A stretch of 64,000 nt of DNA from Halobacteriovoraceae bacterium (GTDB lineage: Bacteria; Bdellovibrionota; Bacteriovoracia; Bacteriovoracales; Bacteriovoracaceae). The notes beneath the pieces are model-generated. The model did no database searches and had not been told where the DNA came from. It worked only from the letters and a program-made list of their open reading frames with translations. Made by a program: the position numbers and the translations under genes. Below are positions 53,155 to 62,357 of the stretch, piece by piece (position 1 is the stretch's first letter; the number at the start of each line of letters is the position of its first letter). The stretch lies in the NCBI GenBank assembly GCA_020635115.1, contig JACKAK010000007.1:186001-250000 (forward strand). The letters run 5' to 3'.

Positions 53155-54208
53155 ACTCAGCAATGGCCGGTGAAGAAGTAAGACCAGGAGATTCTATTCC
53201 CAAGCACTCAATATATTTTGCAAGGGGAGATTGAATGATAAAATCTGTATAAAGCTCTCCATTTAACAATATCTTTGGTCTAATTCCACAGTAGTCTAAT
53301 TCAAGTTTCTCGGTTTCAATTCCAATAAATTGTTTTTGAATAGGCCCTATAAACTCAGAAATTAAATTGCTATTCATTGAGTAATTAATTTCAGCAATTG
53401 GTTCAGTGTTTGGGCCAAAACGTAGGGTACCATCAAGATCAAAAGAAGTGTGGATCCCCAGACCTAGGAGGTTATGATGAGGTATCGGATACAGAAGAGA
53501 TTCATTATAAAATTTCTGATGAGTTTTAATATAGTTTCCTTTCACAAAGAAATTTTCAATATCAAAAAGCCCTAATTTTTTTCTCAGATCAACTGCTCCG
53601 TGCCCTGCACAGTTGATGAGATACTCACACTCAAAACGATAGTCCCCACAATCAAGCTCATAAGATTCTGAATGTTGAACAATATCCAAGACAGTAATAT
53701 TTTTTTGAAATATCACACCTCTATTAAAAAGAGATGTCTCAATTTTCTTGATTGCACTAGGTGCATCGATGACACTGGTAGACTCAATAAAAATACCATC
53801 TAGCAAATGAGTATAGATTCTTAACTTCTCTTGTTCAGAGTTAGATATGGAACGGAAAGGGATATTTTTCTCAAGTGCCAGTTGTTTATACTTATTTAAG
53901 TCTTCAAGCTCGTTCTGTGTTGTTGCAAAGAGATACTTCCCACAATTTTTTTTATCAATTTGAAATTCTTGACACAAATCGTTCCATAGTTCAAGGCCAT
54001 GCATACAAAGGCGGTGCTTTTTGGAGTTCATTGGATAATAGATACCGGAGTGGAGTACACTACTATGACGCGCTGATGTTTCATCGCCACAAAAAGGATT
54101 TTTCTCTAAAAGAACTATTTCTTCTGGATTTACATATTTACTTAATTCTAATGCTGTTTGCAGGCCAATAATTCCACCACCGATGATGGCAACCTGTATT
54201 TTTTCCAT
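53123..54208 (-). CDS. FAD-dependent oxidoreductase, L-2-hydroxyglutarate oxidase-like
   Basis: 361 aa. DAO-superfamily fold: AIIGGGIIGLQTALELSKY (FAD dinucleotide motif), then the LhgO signature SARHSSVLHSGIYYPMNSKKHRLCMHG, YLINCAGHGAVDLRK and GIRPKI near the end. LhgO-type enzymes oxidise L-2-hydroxyglutarate or related 2-hydroxy acids, feeding electrons to quinone or oxygen. It is in a glycan cluster with no catabolic neighbours, so it could oxidise a 2-hydroxy-acid substituent or intermediate; this is speculative. Convergent overlap of 32 bases with the upstream transferase is the longest in the window. Confidence 0.8.
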   Translation of the reverse strand: MEKIQVAIIGGGIIGLQTALELSKYVNPEEIVLLEKNPFCGDETSARHSSVLHSGIYYPMNSKKHRLCMHGLELWNDLCQEFQIDKKNCGKYLFATTQNELEDLNKYKQLALEKNIPFRSISNSEQEKLRIYTHLLDGIFIESTSVIDAPSAIKKIETSLFNRGVIFQKNITVLDIVQHSESYELDCGDYRFECEYLINCAGHGAVDLRKKLGLFDIENFFVKGNYIKTHQKFYNESLLYPIPHHNLLGLGIHTSFDLDGTLRFGPNTEPIAEINYSMNSNLISEFIGPIQKQFIGIETEKLELDYCGIRPKILLNGELYTDFIIQSPLAKYIECLGIESPGLTSSPAIAEFIVSQFFQRP

Positions 54209-54336
54209 ATTAAACCTCGTTCATACTTAACACCATTATCAATTTTCAAGCTTATAAGTCCATATATATAAATTGGATTTCCTCTTTGAGTTTGATAAAA
54301 TCTCTGACAGGTTTTATTGAAATTTTCGGGGGCCAA

Positions 54337-54873
54337 ATGGAGCATATTTTTTTACAGAATGAGTCAATTTATTTACGGGTTCCAACAATGGAAGATGTTG
54401 ATAAGGGATACTTAGCAGGGATTAATAATCAAGATTATGATCTGTTTACAGACCATGCCGTATTTCCCAAAGACAAAAAATCTCTAGAGAATTATATGGA
54501 GCTTCAAAGAAAGACTCAAAACTCTTTATGGCTGGGAATATTTTTAAAAAAAACACATGAGTATATTGGCAATATAGAAATTTATAAAATTAATTGGATT
54601 CACAGAAGAGGGGAGTATTCAATTCTCTTATGGTCAAATCATGGAAAAGGTTATGCGTACCAGGCCAGCCAGACCATTTTAGACCACGTCTTTAATCGAA
54701 TGAACTTAAATCGAGTTGAATTGGGTGTTAGCGAGAAACATACGAATGCTATTCAGTTATATAAAAAATTAGGTTTTGTTGAAGAAGGAAGACAAAGAGA
54801 ATATTTCATCAAGGATGGAGTGCCTAGCGATACGATTTTCATGAGCTTATTGAGAAGAGAGTTTAAAAAATGA
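54337..54873 (+). CDS. pseH: UDP-4-amino-4,6-dideoxy-N-acetyl-L-altrosamine N-acetyltransferase
   Basis: 178 aa from ATG 54337, four bases after GGGGG; the ORF upstream to 54286 is unlikely to be used. GNAT fold: YLRVPTMEDVDKGYL, IGNIEIYKINW, then the acetyl-CoA loop (SNHGKGYAYQASQTILDHVF) and NRVELGVSEKHTNAIQLYKKLGF. Directly followed by and overlapping pseI, which makes PseH the natural assignment: it acetylates the 4-amino group of the PseC product. Confidence 0.88.
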   Translation: MEHIFLQNESIYLRVPTMEDVDKGYLAGINNQDYDLFTDHAVFPKDKKSLENYMELQRKTQNSLWLGIFLKKTHEYIGNIEIYKINWIHRRGEYSILLWSNHGKGYAYQASQTILDHVFNRMNLNRVELGVSEKHTNAIQLYKKLGFVEEGRQREYFIKDGVPSDTIFMSLLRREFKK

Positions 54874-55922
54874 GAGAAATTAAAATTGCAAATTATACAA
54901 TTGGATCTCAGCATCCTCCATTTATCATCGCTGAAATGTCTGGAAATCATAACGGATCCCTCGAAAGAGCACTTGAACTTGTCGACAAAGCAGCTGAATG
55001 TGGAGCAAATGCTCTGAAACTTCAAACTTATACCGCTGATACAATAACGCTTGATTGTAATGCCAAAGATTTTGTAATTACTGAAAAAGGAAATCTTTGG
55101 GAAGGAGAGAGACTCTATAACCTCTATCAGAAAGCATATACTCCTTGGGAATGGCATCAACCAATATTTGAGCGTTGTAGAGAAAAAGGTCTTATTTACT
55201 TAAGTACTCCATTCGATGAAACGGCCGTAGATTTTTTAGAAGAACTGAATGTACCTGTATACAAAATTGCTTCTTTTGAAAACAATCATTTTCCTATGAT
55301 CAAAAAGATTGCAAGAACCGGTAAACCTATGATTATTTCTACAGGAATGGCCTCATTGAGTGAACTCGCTGAAATGGTCGAGTTAATTAAAAATGAAGGA
55401 AATGATCAGATCATTTTATTAGTTTGTACAAGCTCATATCCTGCTAAAATTGAAGACGCGAATTTAAATACTATACCTCATCTTAAAAATACTTTAGATG
55501 TTCAAGTAGGTCTTTCAGATCATACTCTTGGGCCAATTGTCCCGATTGCAAGTATTGCTCTTGGTGCAACTGTCATAGAAAAACATTTTACCCTTGATAG
55601 AAATGATGGGGGAGTTGATTCAAGCTTTTCAATGGAACCAGTGGATCTCAAGAATCTAGTTGATCAGTCCTTATTGACTTGGAAGTCTCTTGGCCATGTA
55701 TTTTATGGGCCAACAAAGTCTGAAGAATTCTCAGCAAAAAATAGACGTTCAATCTATATCGCCGAAGACATTTCTCAAGGTGAAGTGTTTACTGAAAAAA
55801 ATATTCGTATTGTGAGACCTGGGTATGGATTACATCCAAAGTACATTCAACATTTTATTGGTAAGAAGGCGGTTAAATCCTTTAAGAAAGGAACTCCTCT
55901 AAATTGGGAACATTTGTTCTAA
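54870..55922 (+). CDS. pseI: Pseudaminic acid synthase
   Basis: 350 aa. NeuB-type condensing enzyme that joins the 6-deoxy-AltdiNAc sugar with phosphoenolpyruvate. Conserved parts: PPFIIAEMSGNHNGSLERAL, ALKLQTYTADTITLD, KIASFENNHFP, MIISTGMASLSELAE, VQVGLSDHTLG, ATVIEKHFTLDRNDGGVDSSF and a C-terminal SAF domain (RRSIYIAEDISQGEVFTEKN). The TADTITLD pattern and DDGGVD-like motif favour PseI over NeuB or LegI. The start overlaps pseH by four bases. Confidence 0.94.
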   Translation: MREIKIANYTIGSQHPPFIIAEMSGNHNGSLERALELVDKAAECGANALKLQTYTADTITLDCNAKDFVITEKGNLWEGERLYNLYQKAYTPWEWHQPIFERCREKGLIYLSTPFDETAVDFLEELNVPVYKIASFENNHFPMIKKIARTGKPMIISTGMASLSELAEMVELIKNEGNDQIILLVCTSSYPAKIEDANLNTIPHLKNTLDVQVGLSDHTLGPIVPIASIALGATVIEKHFTLDRNDGGVDSSFSMEPVDLKNLVDQSLLTWKSLGHVFYGPTKSEEFSAKNRRSIYIAEDISQGEVFTEKNIRIVRPGYGLHPKYIQHFIGKKAVKSFKKGTPLNWEHLF

Positions 55923-55923
55923 T

Positions 55924-56916
55924 ATGATGGCCAGTGAAGATGGTAAAAAACGAATTGCAATCGTTAGCTCTCAGGCCGGAGCGACCAATGCTTTCACAAT
56001 ACTCATTCCACCTCTAAGAAAAATTGGCTACATTGTAGATGTTTTTGCCACAAAACATTCGATTGATATATTTGATAAAAATAATATCAACTTTAAAAAG
56101 TTAAATATAGATAATGATCATCTCGAAAAATTTGATCTCATAATAACAAGTACAGGCGATCCTGAAGTAGAATTTCCAATTTGGAAGATGGCCAAAGAAT
56201 ACAATGTCAAAACTATAGGTTTTTTAGATCAATGGGCCAGTCTTTGGGAACGATTTAGTCTTAAAGAAAAATATGACAATATTCCAGATTTTGTTGCAGT
56301 TATTGATGATTACGTTCTAAACAAATGCATTGAGTATGGATGTGATTCAAACCGACTTATAAAATTGGGTCATCCAAGCTTTGATGAATGTATAAAACAC
56401 TCCAAATTAGAAATCACTCCTCAAAAACGTTTCACATATATTTCAGAACCATATCGAAATGGGCATAGTGGAGCAGATTTTGATGAGTTTAATGTTTTTG
56501 AATCTCTGATTTGTCTTTTAGAAGATGAGTTTAAAGATTGGAAATGTGTAATTAAACTTCACCCTAGAGAAGAGAAAGATAAGTATGATTCGATTCTCAA
56601 AAAATACAGGGATCTAAATCAAAGAGTTTCTTACACTGAAGAGAGTAAATGGGATTCAATTCTAAATTCTTCTTGCATTATTGGCCTTGAATCAATTCTT
56701 CTTTATGAAGGGGCACTCATGCGGAGAAAAGTCATCAGTTGTACTCCTTCAAACCGCCCAGTACCTCCTTTTGTGAATACAAATTCTTATATTAAGTCAT
56801 GCCAGAGTTTAGATGAAATAAAAAAATCTATAGATGAAAATATCAAAGTTGGAACAAGTTTTAATCTTCCAAATTCAGTTAATCTTTATTTAAAATTTAT
56901 TAAAGAGCTTTTATGA
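55924..56916 (+). CDS. GT-B-like transferase, polysialyltransferase/surface-carbohydrate type
   Basis: 330 aa. Begins one base after the pseI stop. GT-B-like plan with two Rossmann halves: IAIVSSQAGATNAFTILI, GFLDQWASLWERF, FVAVIDDYVLNKC, LGHPSFDE, then CVIKLHPREEKDKYDSIL and SSCIIGLESILLYEGAL. The HPR-E motif in the second half is shared with CDP-glycerol-type and polysialyl-type transferases that use CMP- or CDP-activated donors. Location between pseI and a PLP-enzyme gene makes a nonulosonic acid transferase plausible. Not a named family with certainty. Confidence 0.6.
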   Translation: MMASEDGKKRIAIVSSQAGATNAFTILIPPLRKIGYIVDVFATKHSIDIFDKNNINFKKLNIDNDHLEKFDLIITSTGDPEVEFPIWKMAKEYNVKTIGFLDQWASLWERFSLKEKYDNIPDFVAVIDDYVLNKCIEYGCDSNRLIKLGHPSFDECIKHSKLEITPQKRFTYISEPYRNGHSGADFDEFNVFESLICLLEDEFKDWKCVIKLHPREEKDKYDSILKKYRDLNQRVSYTEESKWDSILNSSCIIGLESILLYEGALMRRKVISCTPSNRPVPPFVNTNSYIKSCQSLDEIKKSIDENIKVGTSFNLPNSVNLYLKFIKELL

Positions 56917-57962
56917 AAGATAAAGTCAAAAATTATTTTATCAATCGTTTTCAAAATGAAAATATTATTCTTTTTTCACGTGTTAATTCATTGTTTTGGG
57001 GAATTTTAAAATCATTGCCTAAAAAAAAATATGTTGTTCTACCTTCAACTCTTTGTTTGTCTCCTTTATTTGTCATCCAACACTTAGGTTATGAACCATT
57101 ATTTATTGATACTAATTTAAAAACAGGTCAAATAGATCTAGCGGATTTTAAAACTAAAATCTCGAAACATTTTTCTGAGATCTCTCTTGTTCTTTGTGCA
57201 CACCTTTTGGGAATTAAATCCCCAATTGAAGAAGTTGTAAAATTTTGTTCAAACTATAAAATACCTGTAATTGAAGACAGTGCTCAGGCAATGCCCGAAG
57301 AGGGTTATAAAAGTTGTGCTGATTATTTTTTACTGAGCTTTGGGCATACAAAAATTATTGATTGTGGGCATGGGGGGATGTTAATTACTAAAGATTTGCC
57401 AACCAAACAAGAAGTCTTAAATCAGATCTCAGAAATTCGTACTGAGTTAGATGATAATCTGAGAGAGCTCTCAATTAATTATAGAAAAGAGTATTATGAA
57501 TATTTCAACAATAAAGAATTTTTTAAATTGGGAGAATTTTATAAAAAATACTTTCCTCTTATTCTTGTTAATGACAGTCATGTTGATTGGAACAGAATTT
57601 ATAATCAACTCCAAAATTTAGATACTTTGATAAAAAACAGAATTATAAACACTGAAATATATGATGAATCTTTTGAAAAATTACCAATTTCAGTCATTAG
57701 AAAATACGAGCAATGGCCCTTGTGGCGTTATTCATTTCTTTGTGATGAATTACATCGAGACGAACTTATCTCAGAGCTTAGATTAAAATCATTAGATGTA
57801 AGCTCTTGGTATCCAAGCTTAAATAGTTTTATTCAAAATGGTCATTTTGAAACACCCATGGCAACTGAATTTCAAAACAGAGTTGTTAATTTATGGGTTG
57901 ATTATGCAGATCAAAATACGACGAGGAAAGTTGCTGATGTCGTTAGAAAATATTTCAGTTAA
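56913..57962 (+). CDS. DegT-like PLP enzyme
   Basis: 349 aa, four-base overlap with the previous gene. The PLP Asp lies in VIEDSAQAMPE and the Schiff-base Lys in LSFGHTKIIDCGHGGM, so the cofactor site is kept. The usual phosphate-binding N-terminal motif (GTAAL type) is missing and replaced by RVNSLFWGILKSL, and the middle (about 180-230) is a divergent helical stretch. A transaminase of a sugar of the pathway is the first guess; it could also have lost activity. No second-half C-terminal swap with other DegT proteins is obvious. Probably the last gene of the unit that begins with pseH. Confidence 0.65.
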   Translation: MKDKVKNYFINRFQNENIILFSRVNSLFWGILKSLPKKKYVVLPSTLCLSPLFVIQHLGYEPLFIDTNLKTGQIDLADFKTKISKHFSEISLVLCAHLLGIKSPIEEVVKFCSNYKIPVIEDSAQAMPEEGYKSCADYFLLSFGHTKIIDCGHGGMLITKDLPTKQEVLNQISEIRTELDDNLRELSINYRKEYYEYFNNKEFFKLGEFYKKYFPLILVNDSHVDWNRIYNQLQNLDTLIKNRIINTEIYDESFEKLPISVIRKYEQWPLWRYSFLCDELHRDELISELRLKSLDVSSWYPSLNSFIQNGHFETPMATEFQNRVVNLWVDYADQNTTRKVADVVRKYFS

Positions 57963-58219
57963 TCTCAATGAATAAAAACAAGCGAAATTGTTTTAATTTA
58001 TAGATATTTTCTAAATATTTTCATCCTATAGTTTAGTATTAATTTACTGTTCGCGTTGCAAAATTACAATGTACTTCTTCTAATGTCGAATTATCAAAGA
58101 CTTAAAATCTATTTTAATTTAAAAAGTCTTTAATTTGTACACTTTGTATAGTGTTCAAAGAGATTGTTTAAAAACCTGAAATCAATTAATATGTGCGCAA
58201 AAATTGTACGGAGTAATAT

Positions 58220-58849
58220 ATGTTAAAAAAAATCTTAATTTGCTTTTTTATTTTAATTTCGAGTCAAAGTGGATACACATCGGTAATTTCTAAGATTAAT
58301 GATTTCATAAAAGTGATAAACAAAAGAAATAGTTTTAGAAATGTACTTATTCCCTTAAGTGAACAAATTGAATCGGATGGACAATTACGGATTGGAGTTG
58401 CTCTATACTTAGTAAAAGATAAGTTTGATTACCCTATTCGAGGGATTAAATCTTACCGTTTGCTTGCAAATAATTCATATTTCAGTGAACCGAGAAATGC
58501 TGGAACAAACTTTCTAGCAAATTTAAGACTGTTGGTCGACCATAGTGATATTTTAGCTGAGAAATTAGGGGTTAACAAAGCGACTGCCTTAGATATGATT
58601 GAAGAAACACAGCATGAGATGGTGAGATTGTTTGGTGAAAAAGTCGAAGAATTCAAATATATATGGCTAAATGACAACATACTAGCGAGTATATTAATAT
58701 CAACTAAACTTGGTGTTAAAGAGGCCGACTCGTACTTCCAGCCTAGTGTAGATCTTCTACAGAAGATTTTCACTGATAGACCAGATGTTTTAGATTCCCC
58801 AATTGTTGAAGAATGGGTAAAAAGGTTTGGTGAATTACCCATAAACTAA
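58220..58849 (+). CDS. Secreted hypothetical protein
   Basis: 209 aa. CGGAG six bases before the ATG. A signal peptide at 1-21 (LKKILICFFILISSQSGYTS). The rest is helical and mixed-charge; there is no lipobox Cys at the cleavage point, so it is probably a soluble periplasmic or exported protein. No family recognised. It is a single gene with 257 bases upstream and a hairpin downstream, which suggests it is its own unit. Confidence 0.6.
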   Translation: MLKKILICFFILISSQSGYTSVISKINDFIKVINKRNSFRNVLIPLSEQIESDGQLRIGVALYLVKDKFDYPIRGIKSYRLLANNSYFSEPRNAGTNFLANLRLLVDHSDILAEKLGVNKATALDMIEETQHEMVRLFGEKVEEFKYIWLNDNILASILISTKLGVKEADSYFQPSVDLLQKIFTDRPDVLDSPIVEEWVKRFGELPIN

Positions 58850-58889
58850 TTAATTAGAATCGCTCCTATTCATAAATACTCTTACTCAT

Positions 58890-58916
58890 GAGGGCCCTTT
58901 TCAATTGGGCCTTCTC
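58890..58916 (+). terminator. Probable hairpin terminator
   Basis: GAGGGCCC pairs with GGGCCTTCTC across a short loop (TTTTCAATT); GGCCC forms a solid five-pair G/C core with a bulge beside it. It is followed by a T/C-rich run (TCTCTAAATTTAA) rather than a clean U-tract, so the terminator is partly imperfect. It stands 40 bases after the hypothetical secreted gene. Confidence 0.4.
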
Positions 58917-59050
58917 TCTAAATTTAAATAGACTTGCTAAATTGGAGGTCGAACACTCTTTCCGAAAATTATGAAACCTATATCTTCATTGACCCTTATT
59001 TGGCATTCTGATAGGATTTTTCAAAACATTGAAGATACCTGGCCATATAT

Positions 59051-59896
59051 ATGAAAATAATTTTAACAATTGACCTAGACCACAACTTTTATTCAAGGCC
59101 CACTGAGGGGCAGAGCAAAATCGATTGGAGCTGTGTGCTTCCAGGGATAAAAACTTTAAAAAATGTAAGAATGAGAATTGAAGATAAATTTAATATTTCT
59201 ATACCAGTCACTTGGTTTGTAAGATGTGATAATCAAGTAATAGATTCCTTTGGAGAATTGGATTATTGGTTTCATCAGCTAGAAAATATATTAACAGATA
59301 AGTTAGATGAATTCGCACTTCACCCTCATCTCGTCATAAAAGAAAATGAAAATTGGAAACTCCAAACTAATCAAAATGAAGCGAATAAGCAACTTGAACA
59401 GATTCTTGAGAAGATTAAAAATAGAAATATTCAAACGATTAGATTTGGTGATTTATACAGGCCCCAAAATTGCGATGAACTTCTGAAAAAATATAAGATA
59501 AAATTCGACTCAAGTATACTTCCAGGACGAAAAGACGAAAACAATATATGGGATTATTCAGAATTTGATAATAGGGCCTTTTCGAAAAATGATCTGACCC
59601 ATTTTCCAATGTCGACTTTTTTATGTCGAACCGATTATGATCAAATTGAACGTCCTTTGAGATATTTAAATATTGCTTTTAAAGAAAAATATTTCTTTCA
59701 AATGGTAGACGATATTTTATCTATAAGACCAGACTATCCCATAGTTCTGATCTGTCACCCTCATGAACTCTTAAAATCAGAACATAAACACCAGCTGATC
59801 GCTGAAAATGGTGAAGATGCGATAGAGAAAAATTTGATTCATTTGATTGAAAGTATGCCCACAGAATTTTTCACCTTCAAAAATTGCCCAAAATAA
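59051..59896 (+). CDS. Polysaccharide deacetylase-like protein
   Basis: 281 aa. The N terminus ILTIDLDHNFYSRP resembles the metal Asp strand (TFDD-type) of NodB-like deacetylases and FALHPHLV gives the second metal motif HXXXH; RFGDLYRPQNCDELLKKY and SSILPG fit the later strands. Cytosolic by lack of signal peptide, so it would act on nucleotide- or lipid-linked sugar. This sub-branch is often found in sialic acid-like clusters. Its end overlaps the convergent pseG by 20 bases. Activity not proven by sequence alone. Confidence 0.6.
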   Translation: MKIILTIDLDHNFYSRPTEGQSKIDWSCVLPGIKTLKNVRMRIEDKFNISIPVTWFVRCDNQVIDSFGELDYWFHQLENILTDKLDEFALHPHLVIKENENWKLQTNQNEANKQLEQILEKIKNRNIQTIRFGDLYRPQNCDELLKKYKIKFDSSILPGRKDENNIWDYSEFDNRAFSKNDLTHFPMSTFLCRTDYDQIERPLRYLNIAFKEKYFFQMVDDILSIRPDYPIVLICHPHELLKSEHKHQLIAENGEDAIEKNLIHLIESMPTEFFTFKNCPK

Positions 59897-60752
59897 TATT
59901 GCAAATTCTCTCATCTCCCAATCCATCTAACAATGGTGGTGAAATTAACGGAAACTCATGAGATAATTTTGAGTACTGAGTTTCAAAATGATAACAGTAG
60001 TCTGAATGAACTAAATAGTTTGAAAAATTACGTTCATGTTCAGTTTGAGGAACTACAAATGGTTTATGCCCTAAATAGAGAGATTCAAGAACAGTTGTTC
60101 CCGCATTGCATATTATATGTGAAGCATTGAAAAAATTTTCATCAAGACTTTTTCCAATCATGAATGTTATACCTTTGAAATCATTTTCTAAAGTTAATAT
60201 TTCACGATTGAGAGAATAAAGGGTTATGGTATCAAAAAGATCAACATTTATTTTTTGCAATGTGCTTTTTAGGAGAGAAACCGTCGAATAACCACCAATA
60301 GCAATTGAAAGTTTATGAAAACATTTTTTTTTGATGTATTCCGAGAGTTTTTTTACATTTTTATTAATTATAGCAAATTCAATTCCCTCAAATTTATGGC
60401 CTGTAAAAGATTGTCTTAACTTGGGATTATGATCGTAGAGAAATATGAGAGAGTGAAATTCATTTTGATAATTTCCACTATAATCTAATCCAATTTTGTA
60501 AGGACAAGAGTTTGAGAAAAAATGACTTAAGTCATGGTTACTGTCATGAACAATAATGTCGAAGTCGCGTTGCATATTTTGAATATAGTGATTTTCTATA
60601 GTTGCATCTTCATCCTCGAGAATGATAGAAGGACAATGACCTCTACTTGCTAAAACATTACACAACTGTGTACAGCGTGAGAGATGGCCATTTCCAATGT
60701 TCTTACCATGAGATATAAAGAAAGCAATTTTCTTTGAATTTGACGTAGACAT
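59877..60752 (-). CDS. pseG: UDP-2,4-diacetamido-altropyranose hydrolase, PseG-like
   Basis: 291 aa from the ATG at 60752 (AGGG five bases upstream); the open frame to 60833 has no better start. GT-B-fold sugar hydrolase: FFISHGKNIGNGHLSRCTQLCNVLASRGH gives the RIGNGHVMR-like loop with its His, HDSNHDLSHF and GLDYSGN the middle. The C-terminal GTTVLESLYLGHKPFV is the UDP-binding motif. It removes UDP from the PseH product before condensation. Sequence is divergent from Campylobacter PseG and it lies apart from pseH-pseI, so the assignment leans on pathway context. Upstream region shared with the divergent PhyH-like gene. Confidence 0.78.
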   Translation of the reverse strand: MSTSNSKKIAFFISHGKNIGNGHLSRCTQLCNVLASRGHCPSIILEDEDATIENHYIQNMQRDFDIIVHDSNHDLSHFFSNSCPYKIGLDYSGNYQNEFHSLIFLYDHNPKLRQSFTGHKFEGIEFAIINKNVKKLSEYIKKKCFHKLSIAIGGYSTVSLLKSTLQKINVDLFDTITLYSLNREILTLENDFKGITFMIGKSLDENFFNASHIICNAGTTVLESLYLGHKPFVVPQTEHERNFSNYLVHSDYCYHFETQYSKLSHEFPLISPPLLDGLGDERICNIILGNF

Positions 60753-60823
60753 ATTATCCCTGATACTGTCACAGAGATCTATCAAATGTAAATGGAAAAC
60801 AAACTTTAAAAAAAGGTTTAAGA

Positions 60824-61642
60824 ATGAGTGCAATTGATGAAATTAAAACTGTAGGATATACAGTTGTTGAAAATGCTTTAACTTCTGATGTGTGCGATAT
60901 GTATGTTAAAAAATTAGAAGAAACATTTGAAAAATGCTCTAAACACTACATTAAAAGCGTGAATCAAGAACATAAACTTAATACATATTTAGATGATAAA
61001 CTCATTTATAATGTTCATAATAAGGATCCAGAGTTTTTAAACCTCACCAATATTAAAGAAGTTCTAGAAGTTGTAAGACCAGTTCTTTCTGAAGGTTCCT
61101 ACTGTGATACCTATCCCATACACTTAAGACAAATCACGGCCAGATCTCCTCTGCCAGGTAGAGGGCATCAACAACTTCACAATGATTCGTATTTCCCGGC
61201 CAGTACCTATACCTTAACCGCCATTGCCGTTGTCGCCTTAGAGGATATGACAATTGCAAACGGCACAACGAGACTAATACCAGGAAGTCATCGTTTCACT
61301 GGCTACCCTGAAAATGGTAAAAAATACGATGAAGAAATTCAATTGCCTCTAAAAAAAGGATCAGTTTTAATGTATGACGCCTCTGTATGGCATGGTGGCT
61401 GTCAAAATAATACTCAAGACAGCAGATGGTCCATTCTTCTAACATATACTCGCTGGTTTGTGAAACAGGCCTTCGATTTTTATGAAAACACTCCGCTAGA
61501 TATCTATGAAGCTGCCACAGAAGAACAAAGAGAACTTTTGGGATTTAGCTCTGTTCCACCAAAAGATGAATTCACTAGAATCAGTGCTAGAACTTCTTCT
61601 CCAATTAAACCTCGTGGGGACTATAGTCTACCTCTACACTAA
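60824..61642 (+). CDS. PhyH-type Fe(II)/2-oxoglutarate dioxygenase
   Basis: 272 aa. Phytanoyl-CoA dioxygenase family: the iron ligands are His-X-Asp in QQLHNDSYFPA and the distal His in SVWHGGCQNN; 2-oxoglutarate contact Arg is likely in DSRWSILLTYTRWF. AAGG is seven bases before the ATG. Family members hydroxylate small molecules. In a pseudaminic acid region, hydroxylation of an acyl substituent or sugar precursor is the most natural role. Convergent overlap of four bases with the RraA-like gene. Confident on family, not on substrate. Confidence 0.82.
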   Translation: MSAIDEIKTVGYTVVENALTSDVCDMYVKKLEETFEKCSKHYIKSVNQEHKLNTYLDDKLIYNVHNKDPEFLNLTNIKEVLEVVRPVLSEGSYCDTYPIHLRQITARSPLPGRGHQQLHNDSYFPASTYTLTAIAVVALEDMTIANGTTRLIPGSHRFTGYPENGKKYDEEIQLPLKKGSVLMYDASVWHGGCQNNTQDSRWSILLTYTRWFVKQAFDFYENTPLDIYEAATEEQRELLGFSSVPPKDEFTRISARTSSPIKPRGDYSLPLH

Positions 61643-62343
61643 GGATCGAGGGGCTTACTAAGCTCCTCTAGATTTTCAATCTGAACTGAAGAGAACATTT
61701 CAGGGCGTTGAAGGTATTCCTTATCACAAACAATTTGCTTTGTATCCCAACCAAGTGTGTCCAAACAGAAAAACCAAATATCTTCCTGCATTTCAATTCG
61801 TTTCAATCTTTCTAGTGTATTTTCTGTAATCAGGCGATTTTCAATAAGTACTACTCCACCTTCATCACATACAGCAATGGCCCCATCATATTTTGTTGCA
61901 ATTTCTTGTCTTTTATCTTCTGGAAATGAATCGACTTTTTTATTGAAACAACCTAAAGGAGTTGTTCCATTGGACCAAACTTTAAATCCTTCACGTCTGA
62001 TACCACTCAAATCACGTACTTTTCCATCTACAACGAGTGCTTTTGCTCCCTGATAAAGCAAAATATATTTTGAAACAAGATCTCCAATGATTGCTCTACC
62101 TTCACAATTATGAGTAAAGATGATGACAATTTCACCTTCTTCGATATGTCGGATTTGTTCATGCACGGCATAATTGGATTCGTTGGCAGTAAACACGCAG
62201 CGCACTTTTCCCACCTCGTGGTGCCCTGAGTTGATCGGGAAGATATCTGGTAAAACCCCATTCTTACCAAGAGCGTCAGCGACTTCAGTTGTTGATACTC
62301 GGTTTCTTCGAATGTACTTGATAATATTTTCTCTTGTTTCCAT
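61639..62343 (-). CDS. RraA/HMG-aldolase-family protein
   Basis: 234 aa from ATG 62343 (GAGGAT four bases upstream). The RraA fold is visible: VSTTEVADALGKNGV, the central GDLVSKYILLYQGAKALVVDGKVRDLSGIRREGFKVWSNGTTPLG with the conserved VDGxxRD (Asp), and later GAIAVCDEGGVVLI. Members are 4-hydroxy-4-methyl-2-oxoglutarate aldolases/decarboxylases or regulators of RNase E; the full length and the extra C-terminal 70 residues fit the enzyme-like branch. It lies 14 bases after an ATP-grasp gene. Pyruvate- or oxaloacetate-type product or substrate is possible next to a PEP-dependent sugar pathway. Confidence 0.78.
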   Translation of the reverse strand: METRENIIKYIRRNRVSTTEVADALGKNGVLPDIFPINSGHHEVGKVRCVFTANESNYAVHEQIRHIEEGEIVIIFTHNCEGRAIIGDLVSKYILLYQGAKALVVDGKVRDLSGIRREGFKVWSNGTTPLGCFNKKVDSFPEDKRQEIATKYDGAIAVCDEGGVVLIENRLITENTLERLKRIEMQEDIWFFCLDTLGWDTKQIVCDKEYLQRPEMFSSVQIENLEELSKPLDP

Positions 62344-62357
62344 AAAAATCCTCAGAT

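Noticed and set aside
57963..58219. Promoter in front of the secreted hypothetical gene
   Set aside because: TATAGT near 58147 has no acceptable -35 at 16-18 bases, so it is left out.
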